The notes beneath the pieces were generated by a model, which saw nothing but the letters and a program-made list of their open reading frames with translations, was not told where the DNA came from and searched no databases. A DNA stretch of 64,000 bases from Flectonema sp. DT1601 (taxonomy: Eukaryota > Euglenozoa > Diplonemea > Diplonemida > Diplonemidae), in NCBI GenBank assembly GCA_964019425.1, contig OZ025790.1, positions 124,001 through 188,000 on the forward strand, written 5' to 3'. The translations under genes were made by a program, and so were the position numbers. This document shows positions 37,373-47,668 of this stretch, piece after piece. Numbering within the stretch: the stretch's first letter is position 1; the number at the start of each line of letters is the position of its first letter.

Positions 37373-38360
37373 CCATGACAATTATCAAAATAACGTCGTC
37401 AGGATCTTGGCAAAAAAAAAAAAAAAAAAAGAAAGGGGGAAAAAAAAAACTGATCAGAGAATCAGATGGCTTTTCTTTACCTAAGTTGAATATTACGATA
37501 AAGGTAAGCAACCTACCTACACAACTCGTGAGGCTCAACAAACAAAAAGGGGAAAAGTAAAATTGAACAGAAAATCACCTTCTAAAAAACACACACACAC
37601 CATTCGAGTAAGACGAAAAACATCAACGTTTCTTTCTTTTTTTTTTTTTTTTTTTCACTTTTTTAAGAGAAGGTAAATTATACCATCCCATTCTCAAAAA
37701 AGACAACATGTTTGCTTTTTTATTTTTGTTTTTTTTTTTTTTTTTGAAATAGCTGTATCTATCACACGTGTGTAGTCACTTTTTGTTAACCCAAGAAATA
37801 CACCTCTTCAAGGTGTCTACAAATATTAATTAGATCAGGGAGACTCCTCCCATATCAATGTCTTGTTACGTAGACACGAGAATTGTCGCTATTGCAACAG
37901 AGGGAAGCAGGGGAAAACAACTTTTTTTAAAAAAAAAGGAAGAAAAAAAAAATCGGGAGAGGAGACAAACAGAGAGAATTTTAAAAAAAAAAACAATAAA
38001 AAAAAAATAGTAGTAGTCCAGATTCTCTATTGAATTCAACAAAGAAAGTCCACACGGTCAAATCCACATGTGGCATTTTTTTTTTTTTTAAAAAGTTTTT
38101 CAAGCCTAATTTATAGACTAAATAGACGAAACGAGGTGTATTTTTTTTTTTTTTTTTCCTTAGCATTCTAAAAGAAAATACTCGTTTTAAAAAAAAAAAG
38201 ACTTTCTCGTAGTAGTGCTCTACCTAATAAAAATTAGGCAAATTTTTGCTGCTGGTGGCTTGATTATGTGAGAAATAATAGAGAAATAACAGTCATTCCA
38301 AGTAAAAAAAATTATTCTTTTAATAATTTTGGTACTTTTTTTTAATCAAAATCCCTCTTT

Positions 38361-38402
38361 CTGTGACTTTAGTTTTTTGATACTAAAAAACTAAAGTCAC
38401 AG
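38361..38402. repeat. Perfect 18-bp inverted repeat (hairpin)
   Basis: CTGTGACTTTAGTTTTTT pairs exactly with AAAAAACTAAAGTCACAG around a 6-nt loop (GATACT), then an A-run follows. Perfect pairing in rapidly drifting DNA suggests recent origin or selection. Confidence 0.85.
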
Positions 38403-38501
38403 AAAAAAAAAAAACTACGTCGTGTTAGTTTAAGGTTTAAAAAAAACAAGAAATCAATTGCAAAAAAAAAATTTTTAATTTTTTTGTAACTTATTCTTGG
38501 T

Positions 38502-38578
38502 AACCGTTCAGCAAAAAGAACTCAAAAGAGTCCTAAATCACCGACTACGTCGGTACAAAAAAAAAAAAAAAAAAAAAA
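38502..38578 (+). repeat. A-tailed repeat A relative
   Basis: ACCGTTCAGC at the left and CCGAC-TAC-GTCGG-TAC plus a 22-nt A-run at the right match the ends of repeat A. The middle has drifted. The stem of the closing hairpin is kept while its loop has changed. Confidence 0.5.
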
Positions 38579-40367
38579 GAGGAGGAGGAGGAAACGTAAG
38601 ATGACATCAATCTCCACAGCCGTTACAAAGAACCGAACATAAAACAGGAAATCCGGTTTGCCTGATATCACGTAAGTGATGTGTTATTAGATACTGCACC
38701 AATAAGGAACGCATTACAAGGGTATCCACACGACAGAAAAAGACAAAAAAACCAAACAAGGGAATATCTCACTAACATTAACAACAAAAAAAAAAAAAAA
38801 ACAATAAGATGACAACCTATCAAAAAAAAAAAGCATTATCAGTAATAAACGAAGAAAGGAAAACAAAACAAAAAAAAACGGGAATTCCGTTAAATTGTTT
38901 TGTAGGAATGTTTTAAAACTTTTAGCCCTTTTTTTTTTTTTTTTTTTTTTGAAAAACTATTGCAGTTTTCGAGGAATTCAACAACCTCTCCCTCTCCTGT
39001 GTTGAGATTATTAATAACTTCCTTCTAATTGTAAAAAAGAAGAAAAAAAAGACAAAGGGGAAAGAAAAAAAAAAAAAAAAAAAAAAAATAGACACCGTTA
39101 CAACCTGCATACTTGTCAAGTCTGATAGCCCCTTTAGAGAAATTAAATCATGGGAGGGGACCACAAACAAGACACGTTCACCAACTGGAAGAAACAGATT
39201 ATTATTTTTATTTTTATTTTTATTTTTTTCCTCCCCCCCGAAATAATAAACGCAGTTGAAACCCACCCGATGTACGTGCGTGGCCAGCCAATATTAATTC
39301 CGTTGCGTACTACTCACAACGTGTGGTTAAAGAAGTTGCAATCAACGTTGAGATTATGTAGGAAAAAAAAAAAAACAACGGAAAAAACTAGCTTAGCCAC
39401 AATCGACAAAATAAATAACAGGCGATCTATCTTGATAATTCCGTTAAAAGAGAGAGAATCACCGAATTAAAGAGGAAAAATAAATAAAAAAAAGGGAAAA
39501 AAAATAGCTTATTCGCGAAGTTAATAAGAAAAAAAAGAAATTACAAAACCAACGCAAAACATATAAGCAGAGCCATGCACAGAAAAAGGTTTGGAAAAAA
39601 ATGAATAAAATGGGAAAGGGGAAAAAATTCCATGGAATACTCACTTAGGAGAGACTGTCACACTGGAATTAAAAAACACACCTTTTTTTTTAATTTTTTT
39701 TTTTTTTTTTCGATTAATCATCATTCAAACGAAACATTGAACGGACATATCCGCTTTTTGTTTTCGAAGTGAGATTATTTGAAAAGTTTTTTTATTTGTA
39801 AAAAAAAAAAACTTAGATACTCCTTCACATAGTGGGAACACCCCTAGTGCAACTGGAAATATGACTGCGCTGAATAATTACTGTGGGGAAATATTACTGC
39901 GTGGAAAAATTAGTGCGTTAGGACTTAGGCAAGTGAAATTGCATCGCATAAAAGGATGAGCAACAATTTTTTTTTTTTTTTTTTTTCCCCTTTGTTTTTG
40001 CTTTTTCTGCAAAACTAAACGGAATATTACCCAAAAGGTTCTCTATCAGGACGACCTCAAAGGAAACTCTGACTGTCCTAAAGACCTCTGATGTAGCTGT
40101 TCAGAAATGAATCAAAAAAAAAAAAAGAAAATTAAAAAAAAAACAAATGCAGAACGATTCTAAAGCCTTGCTGTAAGAAGAAGAAGAAGAAGAAGATCGA
40201 TCCACGCAGCAGAAACGATGTTTTTACTTTTTTTTTTTTTTCCTTTCATTTCGGAATTTTCCATAAAAAAAAAAAAACATTAAAAAAAAATAATCGCATT
40301 CCTACGCATAAACGCTACATGCCAATAATAAAAGTTTGCAAGACACGTGTGTAACGATAAAAATAAT

Positions 40368-41120
40368 TTAAGCAACCCACTGCGTATGTAATGGAGCGTA
40401 AACCGCAGGAACGAAAACCTGCATTGGTTGGTAGCACATCTGTTGGCCACAACTAGCGAGCGCCATTGGGATGTTAGCTTGCTGAACTGGGAAGATAAAC
40501 TGACGAGGAGGAGTCAACTGCTGCTGAGGTTGTTGCGGTTGCTGTGTTTGGATAACAATATTACGAGTCTGTGCAGCAATCATCTGCTGAGGAACACACT
40601 GCACAGGAACACTACGTAATGCTGCCTGAGTAATTGTCGTTGGTTGTTGCTGCGCCTGCTGCTGTTGTTGGGAAACCGCCTGAGTCGTTTCTGCTTCAGG
40701 TGCCTCCAGCATATCCTGAATGGCGCTAAGTGCTGTGCTGTGAGCTGTGTTTGTTGATAATTTTTCCTTTAGCTCATCAACTTTTCTGTGAACATCGCCA
40801 ACCACCTTTCCCAATCTCACATGGTTAACAACACTCATGCCGTGAATGTGTACTCGTTCTTCTAAGCTTTGCTTTCTGTTGTTAATGTGATACTTTTCAC
40901 AGCTTTCACCGTCTGGACATCCTTCACTAGTTAAGAACGATTGACATTTCCAGCTTCCACTTGTAGTGTAAATTCTTTGTTGTTTCTGACACTCACGACA
41001 GCGCAGAGTGATGACTTTTTTCTCAGCCCTGACATTATCCCAATTGTTGTGGATACATTTCCTGCTGGATTTGGAACAGCTTTTGTCGCTGCCGCTGTTG
41101 CTATTGTTTGAGCAAGGCAT
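40368..41120 (-). CDS. HNNWDNVR/CCCH zinc-finger protein, paralogue 4
   Basis: This encodes 250 residues from ATG 41120. A Ser/Asn-rich start leads into CIHNNWDNVR, LRCRECQKQQR and a CCCH finger (WKCQSFLTSEGC..CEKYH, C-x8-C-x5-C-x3-H), then RKQSLEERVHIHG. The next segment, VVNHVRLGKVVGDVHRKV, is nearly shared with paralogue 2, marking these two as the closest pair. The second half is strongly Gln-rich (QQQQQAQQQP and related), a likely low-complexity interaction region. TTTTATCAG lies 12 nt upstream of the ATG. It borders the right edge of the gene desert. Role in RNA binding is inferred from the finger; the target is unknown. Confidence 0.88.
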   Translation of the reverse strand: MPCSNNSNSGSDKSCSKSSRKCIHNNWDNVRAEKKVITLRCRECQKQQRIYTTSGSWKCQSFLTSEGCPDGESCEKYHINNRKQSLEERVHIHGMSVVNHVRLGKVVGDVHRKVDELKEKLSTNTAHSTALSAIQDMLEAPEAETTQAVSQQQQQAQQQPTTITQAALRSVPVQCVPQQMIAAQTRNIVIQTQQPQQPQQQLTPPRQFIFPVQQANIPMALASCGQQMCYQPMQVFVPAVYAPLHTQWVA

Positions 41121-41471
41121 AATTTATTAAGGCTGATAAAAATGGAAATAAAAATTTAAAAAAATAAATAAATAAATCCGATTTATAATCCCCAACACAT
41201 GTTTGGTCTTCAATATTACTAATTAACGCTTATGCGATGGTATTGTCAATCGACATGATTTGGATGTAGAAGTGGTGTTTTTTTTTTTTTTTTTTAAAAA
41301 CTCAAGTAAGTTCACCCACGCACTACACGAAGTCCCAAATACAGAAAGAGAAGTACACGAACTAATTTTTTTTTTTTTTTTTTTTTTTTAAAAATCCCCT
41401 CATATAGGATTCTGTACAGTGTGTTTTTACGCATAATTTTTTGCCTTTTTAACTGCTGGGGTTAGCTTAGT

Positions 41472-41504
<33 letters not shown>

Positions 41505-41863
41505 GTTTCATTCCAAAGTAAGACTCCTGACAACTCGAAGATAGTTTGCCAAAAAAAAGAAATTTATTAATTGGTAAGTTGGTTGATATAGTATCCTAAC
41601 ATAGAAGTGGTTACCAGGGCCTCAAGGCGCCCAGCCATTTAAATAGAACCGATCCTTAATAATAATAAAAAGAATAATAAAAACGTGGAATTGACCCCTC
41701 TCAACAAAGACTCTGTTGAATTGAGGAAAAATAATAAAAAAAATAAAACAAAAGTGTCAAACAACCAAAACCTCTCTTTTTCTTTTTTTTTTTTAAATAA
41801 ACTTTATAATTCTAAAATTTCAAAACAGAACCAGGATTGATCTTCGTGTGCTATCAAGGGTCC

Positions 41864-41895
<32 letters not shown>

Positions 41896-41923
41896 CACTT
41901 AAACATAATTTCACTTCGCAAAC
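41121..41923. other. Intergenic spacer
   Basis: It has long T- and A-runs (about 41367-41389, 41474-41501, 41865-41890). Positions about 41420-41501 end GGGGTTAGCTTAGTGC plus an A-run, resembling a segment near 55158-55220 (GGGGTTCAGCTTGGTGT plus A-run), a possible second A-tailed repeat family. No gene. Confidence 0.45.
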
Positions 41924-42556
41924 TCAACTAATTACACATTTTCCCTTCCCACTATCATCTATTTGATCATCAACGACAGTGTGCTGTGTAACTGGAGCCG
42001 GAAATGTATTTTTTTCCAACAGTCTCCATCTGCTTCGACCTCCGGGATTGAAAAAGAAGACTTGTCTAAAAAGAGATGGAGCATTTGGCATTCGAAGAAC
42101 AACCAACGCAATTGGATAAGGAAGGTCTCTCGGAAGCACTGGCAATAGAGGAGCCTTAAGACCAATCGTTAAGAATGATGCAATGTAACGATACAATGCC
42201 GGAGACAACAAGTTTTTCCTCCTCGATGCTATTTTACTTAACACTAACCGAGGTTTGAAATCTGTAACTATGTATCCTCTTTTATTGCGAATCTCGACAC
42301 CAGATAATTTCCTTCCCCTTAAAATTTCAAGACAAGGAGGTTGCAATGGCATTACAGAACTAACAGGGTCCGACATAGTCACCGCAATCACTCCTCCAGA
42401 TGGGGCTAATTCCAGTACTTCCCATCCGTGAGTGTAATCCTCATAAACATCCGCTACGACTTCGCCTTTTAGAACCATCTCGCTAACGTCACGATCCATG
42501 TAGGATGCTCCCTTGCAGGCTGTCGCCCCAGACCTGCTAACTCCCGCAATCGACAT
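41924..42556 (-). CDS. Unknown protein with C-terminal CaaX box
   Basis: This encodes 210 residues from ATG 42556. No family was recognised. It ends GKGKCVIS: Cys-Val-Ile-Ser at the extreme C-terminus is a textbook prenylation (CaaX) motif, with Ser last favouring farnesylation, and basic residues precede it. Membrane attachment from the cytosolic side is therefore likely. The rest is mixed alpha/beta-looking with a Pro/Leu-rich part (LKAPLLPVLPRDLPYPIALV, about 135-155) and no signal peptide or clear membrane span. It sits beside genes for surface or secretory proteins. A TTCAG site lies one nucleotide before the ATG. Confidence 0.75.
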   Translation of the reverse strand: MSIAGVSRSGATACKGASYMDRDVSEMVLKGEVVADVYEDYTHGWEVLELAPSGGVIAVTMSDPVSSVMPLQPPCLEILRGRKLSGVEIRNKRGYIVTDFKPRLVLSKIASRRKNLLSPALYRYIASFLTIGLKAPLLPVLPRDLPYPIALVVLRMPNAPSLFRQVFFFNPGGRSRWRLLEKNTFPAPVTQHTVVDDQIDDSGKGKCVIS

Positions 42557-43351
42557 TCTGAATTATCGGGACATATTTATTCACCTTTTTTAAAAAAAAA
42601 AAAAAAAGATTTATTTTTCTTTCTTATGAATTATTTTATTATCGTTAGTGATGTTTTAAATATGGTGAAAACCTGGTTGTGAAGTAGCGAATGGTGTTCT
42701 GAACTTATTTTATTTTATTTTATTTTCCGAAGATTAAATTAAGTCATACCAAAGAATAATAATAAAACCAGCTTTTTGAAGAAGCTTTTATTTCTAATTT
42801 GTTCTCCCCTACTACCGGTTTATGTTTGTTTTGTTTTGTTTTGTTTTTTTTTTTGAAAAAAAAAAACTTTAAAAAAAAAATGTATGAATGAAATAACAAA
42901 TTGGGATCATTTATTTATATTTTGTTTGTTTTTTTTTGTGTGATTTCTTCTTTTACCATTTAAACTCCTCTCCTTTGGAGAGGAAGAATTGCGTAGCGAA
43001 AGTTTCCCTCATTATTTATTTCACTCACGGACAGAGAGGGTATCACAAACATATCTTATTTTTTTTTTAGACGGATAGGGTTTTGAGGGAAGGGACGTTC
43101 TACTTCGGAACATCACCGCTGCACATGATCCGCGCAGCGGGGGTTCTAACTCGCTTGTGATAATACACAACTACATGTCACACCTGGTACAATTCCTCAA
43201 ACAGATCTCGGAGGAGCTTTTTTTTGTAACCTTCGGCTTTTTTTTTTTTTTTTTTTTTTTTTGAACAGATTTTTTGGATTTATAAAAAAAATTATTAATT
43301 AAAAACTTCTACTACTTTTCTTCAGATATAATTGTTTTCTCAATTCTGAAT
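42557..43351. other. Intergenic spacer with hairpins
   Basis: It includes a TTTTA microsatellite near 42706-42726, a perfect 7-bp hairpin CCTCTCC-TTT-GGAGAGG near 42969-42985 and a GC-rich hairpin CCGCTGC/GCAGCGG near 43114-43140. These would lie in or after the 3' end of the upstream gene's transcript. No gene. Confidence 0.5.
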
Positions 43352-44647
43352 TTACCTTCCCCTCATCATCATGAAGAAACCAGTACCCTGTTTTTGATTT
43401 TTTTTTTTTTTTTTTTTTTCGTTCTCCCAACGGTCTTCCCCGATTATAACAAACATAAATAGATTTATAGTACACACCAATACAACAACAATAACAACGA
43501 CAGGCATCGGATCGAATTCATTGTTTGCACGCTCAGCACGTTTCTGTTTGTTGTAGTCTGCCCAATCAAACGGAGCATCTTCAACTACAGCACCAGCTGA
43601 GTTTTGTGATACGACTGCTTGATTTGTTTTGCCATCACCTGGAAATAGTTTAAATGGATAGGTGAGTTCATCCGCAGGGTCATCTGACGCGATTGGAATC
43701 TTTTCCCAACTCTGACCTCCATTGTGAGAATAACAAACATAAATTGCTTCGTTTGGAGCATCAGTAGTTGTAATCACAACTGATTGCTTGTGAGGAATTA
43801 CCCCCTCACCATCTTCTTTATCTTCATTGAAGCCAACAAGAGGATGAATAGGACCTGACGTACAGTCCACCGTCGATACAAAGATTCTAACTAACGGACT
43901 CACTTTAAACCCTTGAAACATTAACGTAAATGGTATTCCAACTGTTGGACCCTTACAGGTTGGACATCCGCTGGTTGATACTTGATATGCTACAGGTAGG
44001 TATATTTGAACCTTACGTTGTTCAGCAGGTGATATTTCTCCTTTCTTACTAACACCGATGGCCCTGACGTAATGAACACCCGGGGTGTCTATTATAAAGG
44101 GGGCTTTGTATACTGGACTTTTCAAGTCTGGCATATCACCATCAACCGTATAATGAACAACCGTGTCTTCAGGAGCAGAAATATACATTTGAACTCGACT
44201 GCGGTATGTGCTTGCTTTTGTTGGTGTGTGGATTTGGGGGATTGAGGATGTGACGTTTATTCTTTCAATGTGAAACTTTGCACTGGCAGCAGATGATGGT
44301 TGTTGTCCGTTTGTGACAGCCATCGCAGACACCCAGGTTTCACCAGGTCTGTGAATAAGAATTCTCTCACCTTTTTGTAATTGTTTTGTTGGTTTATCTA
44401 AACCGACATTTTCAGGATCGGGTTCAACCATCTGACAATTATCACTTACAGTACCACAAACAGTAATTGTATAGTATAGCATTGTGTCTCTTTCTCTAGC
44501 ATTTGATAAGATTGCTACCCCTTCTGGTACTCCTCCCATAAATAATCCACCCGCTGGGACAATTGACGGAGGCATCGATTGTACAATCGCAATCCTACCT
44601 CCAACTGCGCATACCAATGTCAACAAACCTAGTAGTATATCACGCAT
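43352..44647 (-). CDS. Type I membrane protein with chitobiase-C-like domains
   Basis: This encodes 431 residues from ATG 44647. The N-terminus is a signal peptide (MRDILLGLLTLVCAVGG). Two beta-rich segments resemble chitobiase C-terminal/Fn3-associated domains. The clearest, about 150-210, has VVHYTVDGDMPDLKSPVYK and GVHYVRAIG. A Cys-containing beta domain follows. A membrane helix (VVVIVVVLVCTINLFMFVII) lies near residue 385, then a short charged tail. The tail includes a poly-Lys stretch coded by a long A-run, odd for this window. An alternative is a retained intron running from GTGTGT inside the helix to AAAAACAG, which would leave a frame-preserving, shorter C-terminus. I favour the unspliced reading because it gives a better membrane anchor. 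CCTTCCAACAG lies 16 nt upstream. Likely a surface protein. Confidence 0.8.
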   Translation of the reverse strand: MRDILLGLLTLVCAVGGRIAIVQSMPPSIVPAGGLFMGGVPEGVAILSNARERDTMLYYTITVCGTVSDNCQMVEPDPENVGLDKPTKQLQKGERILIHRPGETWVSAMAVTNGQQPSSAASAKFHIERINVTSSIPQIHTPTKASTYRSRVQMYISAPEDTVVHYTVDGDMPDLKSPVYKAPFIIDTPGVHYVRAIGVSKKGEISPAEQRKVQIYLPVAYQVSTSGCPTCKGPTVGIPFTLMFQGFKVSPLVRIFVSTVDCTSGPIHPLVGFNEDKEDGEGVIPHKQSVVITTTDAPNEAIYVCYSHNGGQSWEKIPIASDDPADELTYPFKLFPGDGKTNQAVVSQNSAGAVVEDAPFDWADYNKQKRAERANNEFDPMPVVVIVVVLVCTINLFMFVIIGEDRWENEKKKKKKNQKQGTGFFMMMRGR

Positions 44648-45018
44648 TATTAATATTCTGCTACTGTTGGAAGGGATGTGGTAATCAGGACATCAACGAT
44701 GGTATTGGGTAAACTCTAAGAGAGCTAACTGATACTTACATGTTTTTTTTCCCCCCTGTTGTGAAACAATCATTCTTGCAAAGAAAAATCTTTTCCAACC
44801 AATAGAATGTCATAACGTAACAACACACGTTTTGTTAATGGAAAATCACCTCTTTTTTTTTTTTTTGAAAAAAAAATTCCTATCACTCTTGTGTAAGAAA
44901 TTTGAAGTGAAAAAAAAAAAACTTTCGTTCGAAATTTAATTGGATAATCACGTAACCTTTTTGGTATAAAGTAATAAACCAATTACATTGGGGGGGAAGA
45001 TGGAAAGTAAAAAACAAC
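44648..45018. other. Intergenic spacer
   Basis: A pyrimidine-rich tract followed by AG just above 44647 would serve the downstream gene. Homopolymers lie near 44852-44875. Nothing else was recognised. Confidence 0.5.
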
Positions 45019-46458
45019 CTAAACACAAAGATTCCAACCTGGCTGACAGACGGGAACCTTTGTTGGCCATCCCTGTCTCATCGCTGAGGAATACATCATT
45101 GGAGGTGCAGCATAGTTTCCTTGAAACATAGAGTATGGTTCATTGCTTGCTGTTATTCTTGTTTTATTTAGATTGGTCCAACTAAGAGTCCATAGAACGA
45201 ATTGTTTTGCTCTGTAGAACATCTTAAGGGATTGTTGTGGTTGAGATTTCGAAAGAATGAATCCAGCTTCTTGAAACATATTAACATTACCCATAACACC
45301 ATGGCAGAACATTGTACCTTTAGCAAGAAGACCACGTTCCCATGCAACATCAGCCACCTGTAGTCCGATAGCGTTGTATGTTTGATTGTTAAATAACAAT
45401 GCCGCTTCCAAAAAGATATTTATAAAACCTGGAGCACCGTGACACCATTGAACTCTAGCATCAGCATCTGTACCATATGCTGCAGCACATCCTCCAGCTA
45501 GGTTTGTTGGAATGTTCCAATCAGCTAATTGTAATTCAACATAATAATCAATCGTATTTTTTATTATAACTGTGTAGTTCGATTCCCAATCGTGACCCAT
45601 ACTGCGGGCTGTAAATAGAGTTTTGATAGCCCCTGATGAACCATGACCAGGACCATACAAAAAACAATTTGGAAAAGCTTCATACTCGAGGATGTCGCGA
45701 GAAGTTCCACTTGCGACTCCGACAGACAGGATTTGATTGATTATAATTGAGATGGTTTTGTTATCGATTATCGGTGTAACGCTCTGATTGTTAATAAGCA
45801 AAGCACCATACAACATACCTGACAGACCTGTATCAAGTGTACAGTCAGTCGTGCTCACACCATCTGGTGTTTTCGGTTTATTTTGTAAAATTGCAGTCGC
45901 GACCTCATCAAAAGCATTCTTAATCAGATTTAAATACATTTGTTCTTTGCTGCTATCAACCTTCGATGCCACATACCAAACACCTATGTGACCATAAAGG
46001 TACGAAGAGTATTTTTGTTTTTCTGGAAGCAGTTCAACAGCCTTTGTGATATACAACTCAGCGATATTCAGAAGAGTATTATTAGTGCTGCCTCCGTTGT
46101 AGTAGCTCCGTAAGTGGACTAAACCTCTACCAGCAGATCCAGAAAACAAATCGTAACCGTTTGAAACTTTACTTGGAGGTAAGTTCTCACCCCACCAGTT
46201 AAAATAATAATTCGAAAATTCTTTCATCATTCCAACTTCAGACTGGCTAAACTCCAACGAGTCACCCGAAACATAATCTGAAGCAATGTTTGTATAACAA
46301 GGAGGACACGGAGGACCAATAGTAGCAGGACATTGTGATGGTAAAGTAGCATTAATGGAAACACATCTATCTTGAGATGGTGGTGTCGGATGTGAATCAA
46401 CTTCTACCACTTCAATACCAGAGATGACCCACGTCACTACCGCGGTTAATAAAATCAT
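45019..46458 (-). CDS. Secretory LanC-like protein
   Basis: This encodes 479 residues from ATG 46458. The N-terminus is a signal peptide (MILLTAVVTWVISG). The body has the repeated Gly motifs of the LanC/LANCL alpha-toroid (LFSGSAGRG near 104, YGHIGVW near 155, TGLSGMLYG near 210, YGPGHGSSG near 268) and both zinc motifs: WCHG with Cys339 and FCHG with Cys385/His386. In LanC and LANCL1 the zinc is held by two Cys and one His, all present here. LanC cyclises lanthipeptides and eukaryotic LANCL proteins add glutathione to dehydroamino acids, and these act in the cytosol. A secretory form with at least five N-x-S/T sites is unusual. Extra Cys pairs near each end could form disulphides. Substrate is unknown. 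CTCAG lies 14 nt before the ATG. Confidence 0.88.
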   Translation of the reverse strand: MILLTAVVTWVISGIEVVEVDSHPTPPSQDRCVSINATLPSQCPATIGPPCPPCYTNIASDYVSGDSLEFSQSEVGMMKEFSNYYFNWWGENLPPSKVSNGYDLFSGSAGRGLVHLRSYYNGGSTNNTLLNIAELYITKAVELLPEKQKYSSYLYGHIGVWYVASKVDSSKEQMYLNLIKNAFDEVATAILQNKPKTPDGVSTTDCTLDTGLSGMLYGALLINNQSVTPIIDNKTISIIINQILSVGVASGTSRDILEYEAFPNCFLYGPGHGSSGAIKTLFTARSMGHDWESNYTVIIKNTIDYYVELQLADWNIPTNLAGGCAAAYGTDADARVQWCHGAPGFINIFLEAALLFNNQTYNAIGLQVADVAWERGLLAKGTMFCHGVMGNVNMFQEAGFILSKSQPQQSLKMFYRAKQFVLWTLSWTNLNKTRITASNEPYSMFQGNYAAPPMMYSSAMRQGWPTKVPVCQPGWNLCV

Positions 46459-46643
46459 GTTATCTATCTGAACTGAGAGGAAAATATGAATTAAATTACA
46501 AACACAAACTTAACTACTGTCACACGATTCGATCCTCCCTCCGAGTTGTAAGTACGCGGAAGTCTGCCACCAATAAGTACATCTCACTCACTATCTGTTA
46601 CGTCGTCTTTGAACTAGGTAGCTCTAGTTAGATGTGAACTTAA

Positions 46644-46835
46644 TTATAAATCAATAGCATCTGGAAGAGTTGTCTTGTCCCATTTACTCTTTCCTCCGAC
46701 CCCAATCATGCCGGGAGGTGTAATTATGGCTAAGCTATCTCCTCTGGCAACTCCTCCTCCTTTTACCATTCTAAGCTCTCCATTTTTAGTGACTACCATC
46801 TTATTCGATTTTTTAATCTTTTTAACGCTGCCCAT
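46644..46835 (-). CDS. Small basic protein, unknown
   Basis: This encodes 63 residues from ATG 46835. It is Lys-rich at the N-terminus (VKKIKKSNKM) and Gly-rich in the middle (VKGGGVARGDSLAI), with no signal peptide. Codon content is like the real genes and unlike the homopolymer spacer around it. It lies on the coding strand in the gap upstream of the LanC-like gene. No family was recognised. It could be an intact small protein or an exon. Confidence 0.5.
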   Translation of the reverse strand: MGSVKKIKKSNKMVVTKNGELRMVKGGGVARGDSLAIITPPGMIGVGGKSKWDKTTLPDAIDL

Positions 46836-47668
46836 AATAATTATTACTTGTGTTAACTCTCTGTTTTCATAATAAGTAATTTTTGTTATTATTATTATTG
46901 TTTGTTTTGTTTTTTGTTCGAACACGTTACGGAAATGGATCAGATATCAGTCTACTTTCGTTCAAAAAAAAAAAAAAAGAGAGAAAAAAACTGAAATACA
47001 TAACTAAAAAGAATTAATCATTTTTTTTTTTTTTGAAAGAAAACAGTTTTTGAAAGAAACACACAATAAAAAGTTAATATTGTTACCAATTATTTTACAC
47101 TATTTTTTTTAAGGGAAAATGGGGAAATTTAAAAAAAAAAAAAAAAAAATTTAAAAAAATAAAATCCCAGTTTATCTGGTTATTTTTTTTTTTTTTTTTT
47201 TCCCGCCTCACCCTTTCCCTAGTTAAGTATTGCATTTCAAGTTTAAGGACAGAACGAAACATAAAAAGAACTAAATTGAAAATAATAAACCAAAAAAAAA
47301 AAAAAAAAAAATGAAGTCATTCTTACGCGATTCATTTTTTTTCAACTAATAAAAAAAAAAAAAAAAACCAATCAGATAAAAAGCCTTATATTTTGTTGAT
47401 CACTTATACGGCTCTTAATCTGAATAGTTTAAAGAAAGAAAAGAAAGAAGAGAAGAATGATTCCACGAGATGTCTTTCCAGTTGTATCTATAGGCACAAT
47501 AAAGTGCCAGTAGAGTGAAAATCAAAACTATTTCTGCTTCCTTCGAGAGTTCTAATTCAACGGGAAATCTCTTTTTAAAAAAAAAATAAAATAAAAAAAA
47601 AAAAAAAAAAACGATTGCTATCGAAACAAGAGAACGCTTTTTTGGGGTTCTCAAAAAAAAAAAAAAAA
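46836..47668. other. Intergenic spacer with a repeat A copy
   Basis: Homopolymers dominate (about 46965-46978, 47130-47149, 47186-47202, 47292-47311). The only recognisable unit is a repeat A copy at 47367-47431. Confidence 0.5.
47367..47431 (+). repeat. Dispersed repeat A copy lacking the 3' hairpin
   Basis: ACCAATCAGATAAAAAGCC, TTATATTTTGTTGAT and CGGCTCTTAATCTGAATAG match the 56191 copy closely, with a shorter middle. The TCCGAC hairpin and A-tail are missing. Confidence 0.6.

Larger units (their letters stand above)
35112..40367. other. 5.3-kb gene-free spacer between the tandem repeat and paralogue 4
   Basis: It holds a palindrome at 36579-36592, an 18-bp hairpin at 38361-38402, a repeat A relative at 38502-38578, an AAG microsatellite near 40179-40196 and several (TTTTTA)/(AAAAAT)-like runs (about 35508-35530 and 39200-39228). 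No coding sequence was recognised. Confidence 0.5.

Noticed and set aside
43080-43170. tRNA-like GGGTTCTAACTC near a GC-rich hairpin
   Set aside because: No cloverleaf can be drawn; the anticodon-like loop is 11 nt.
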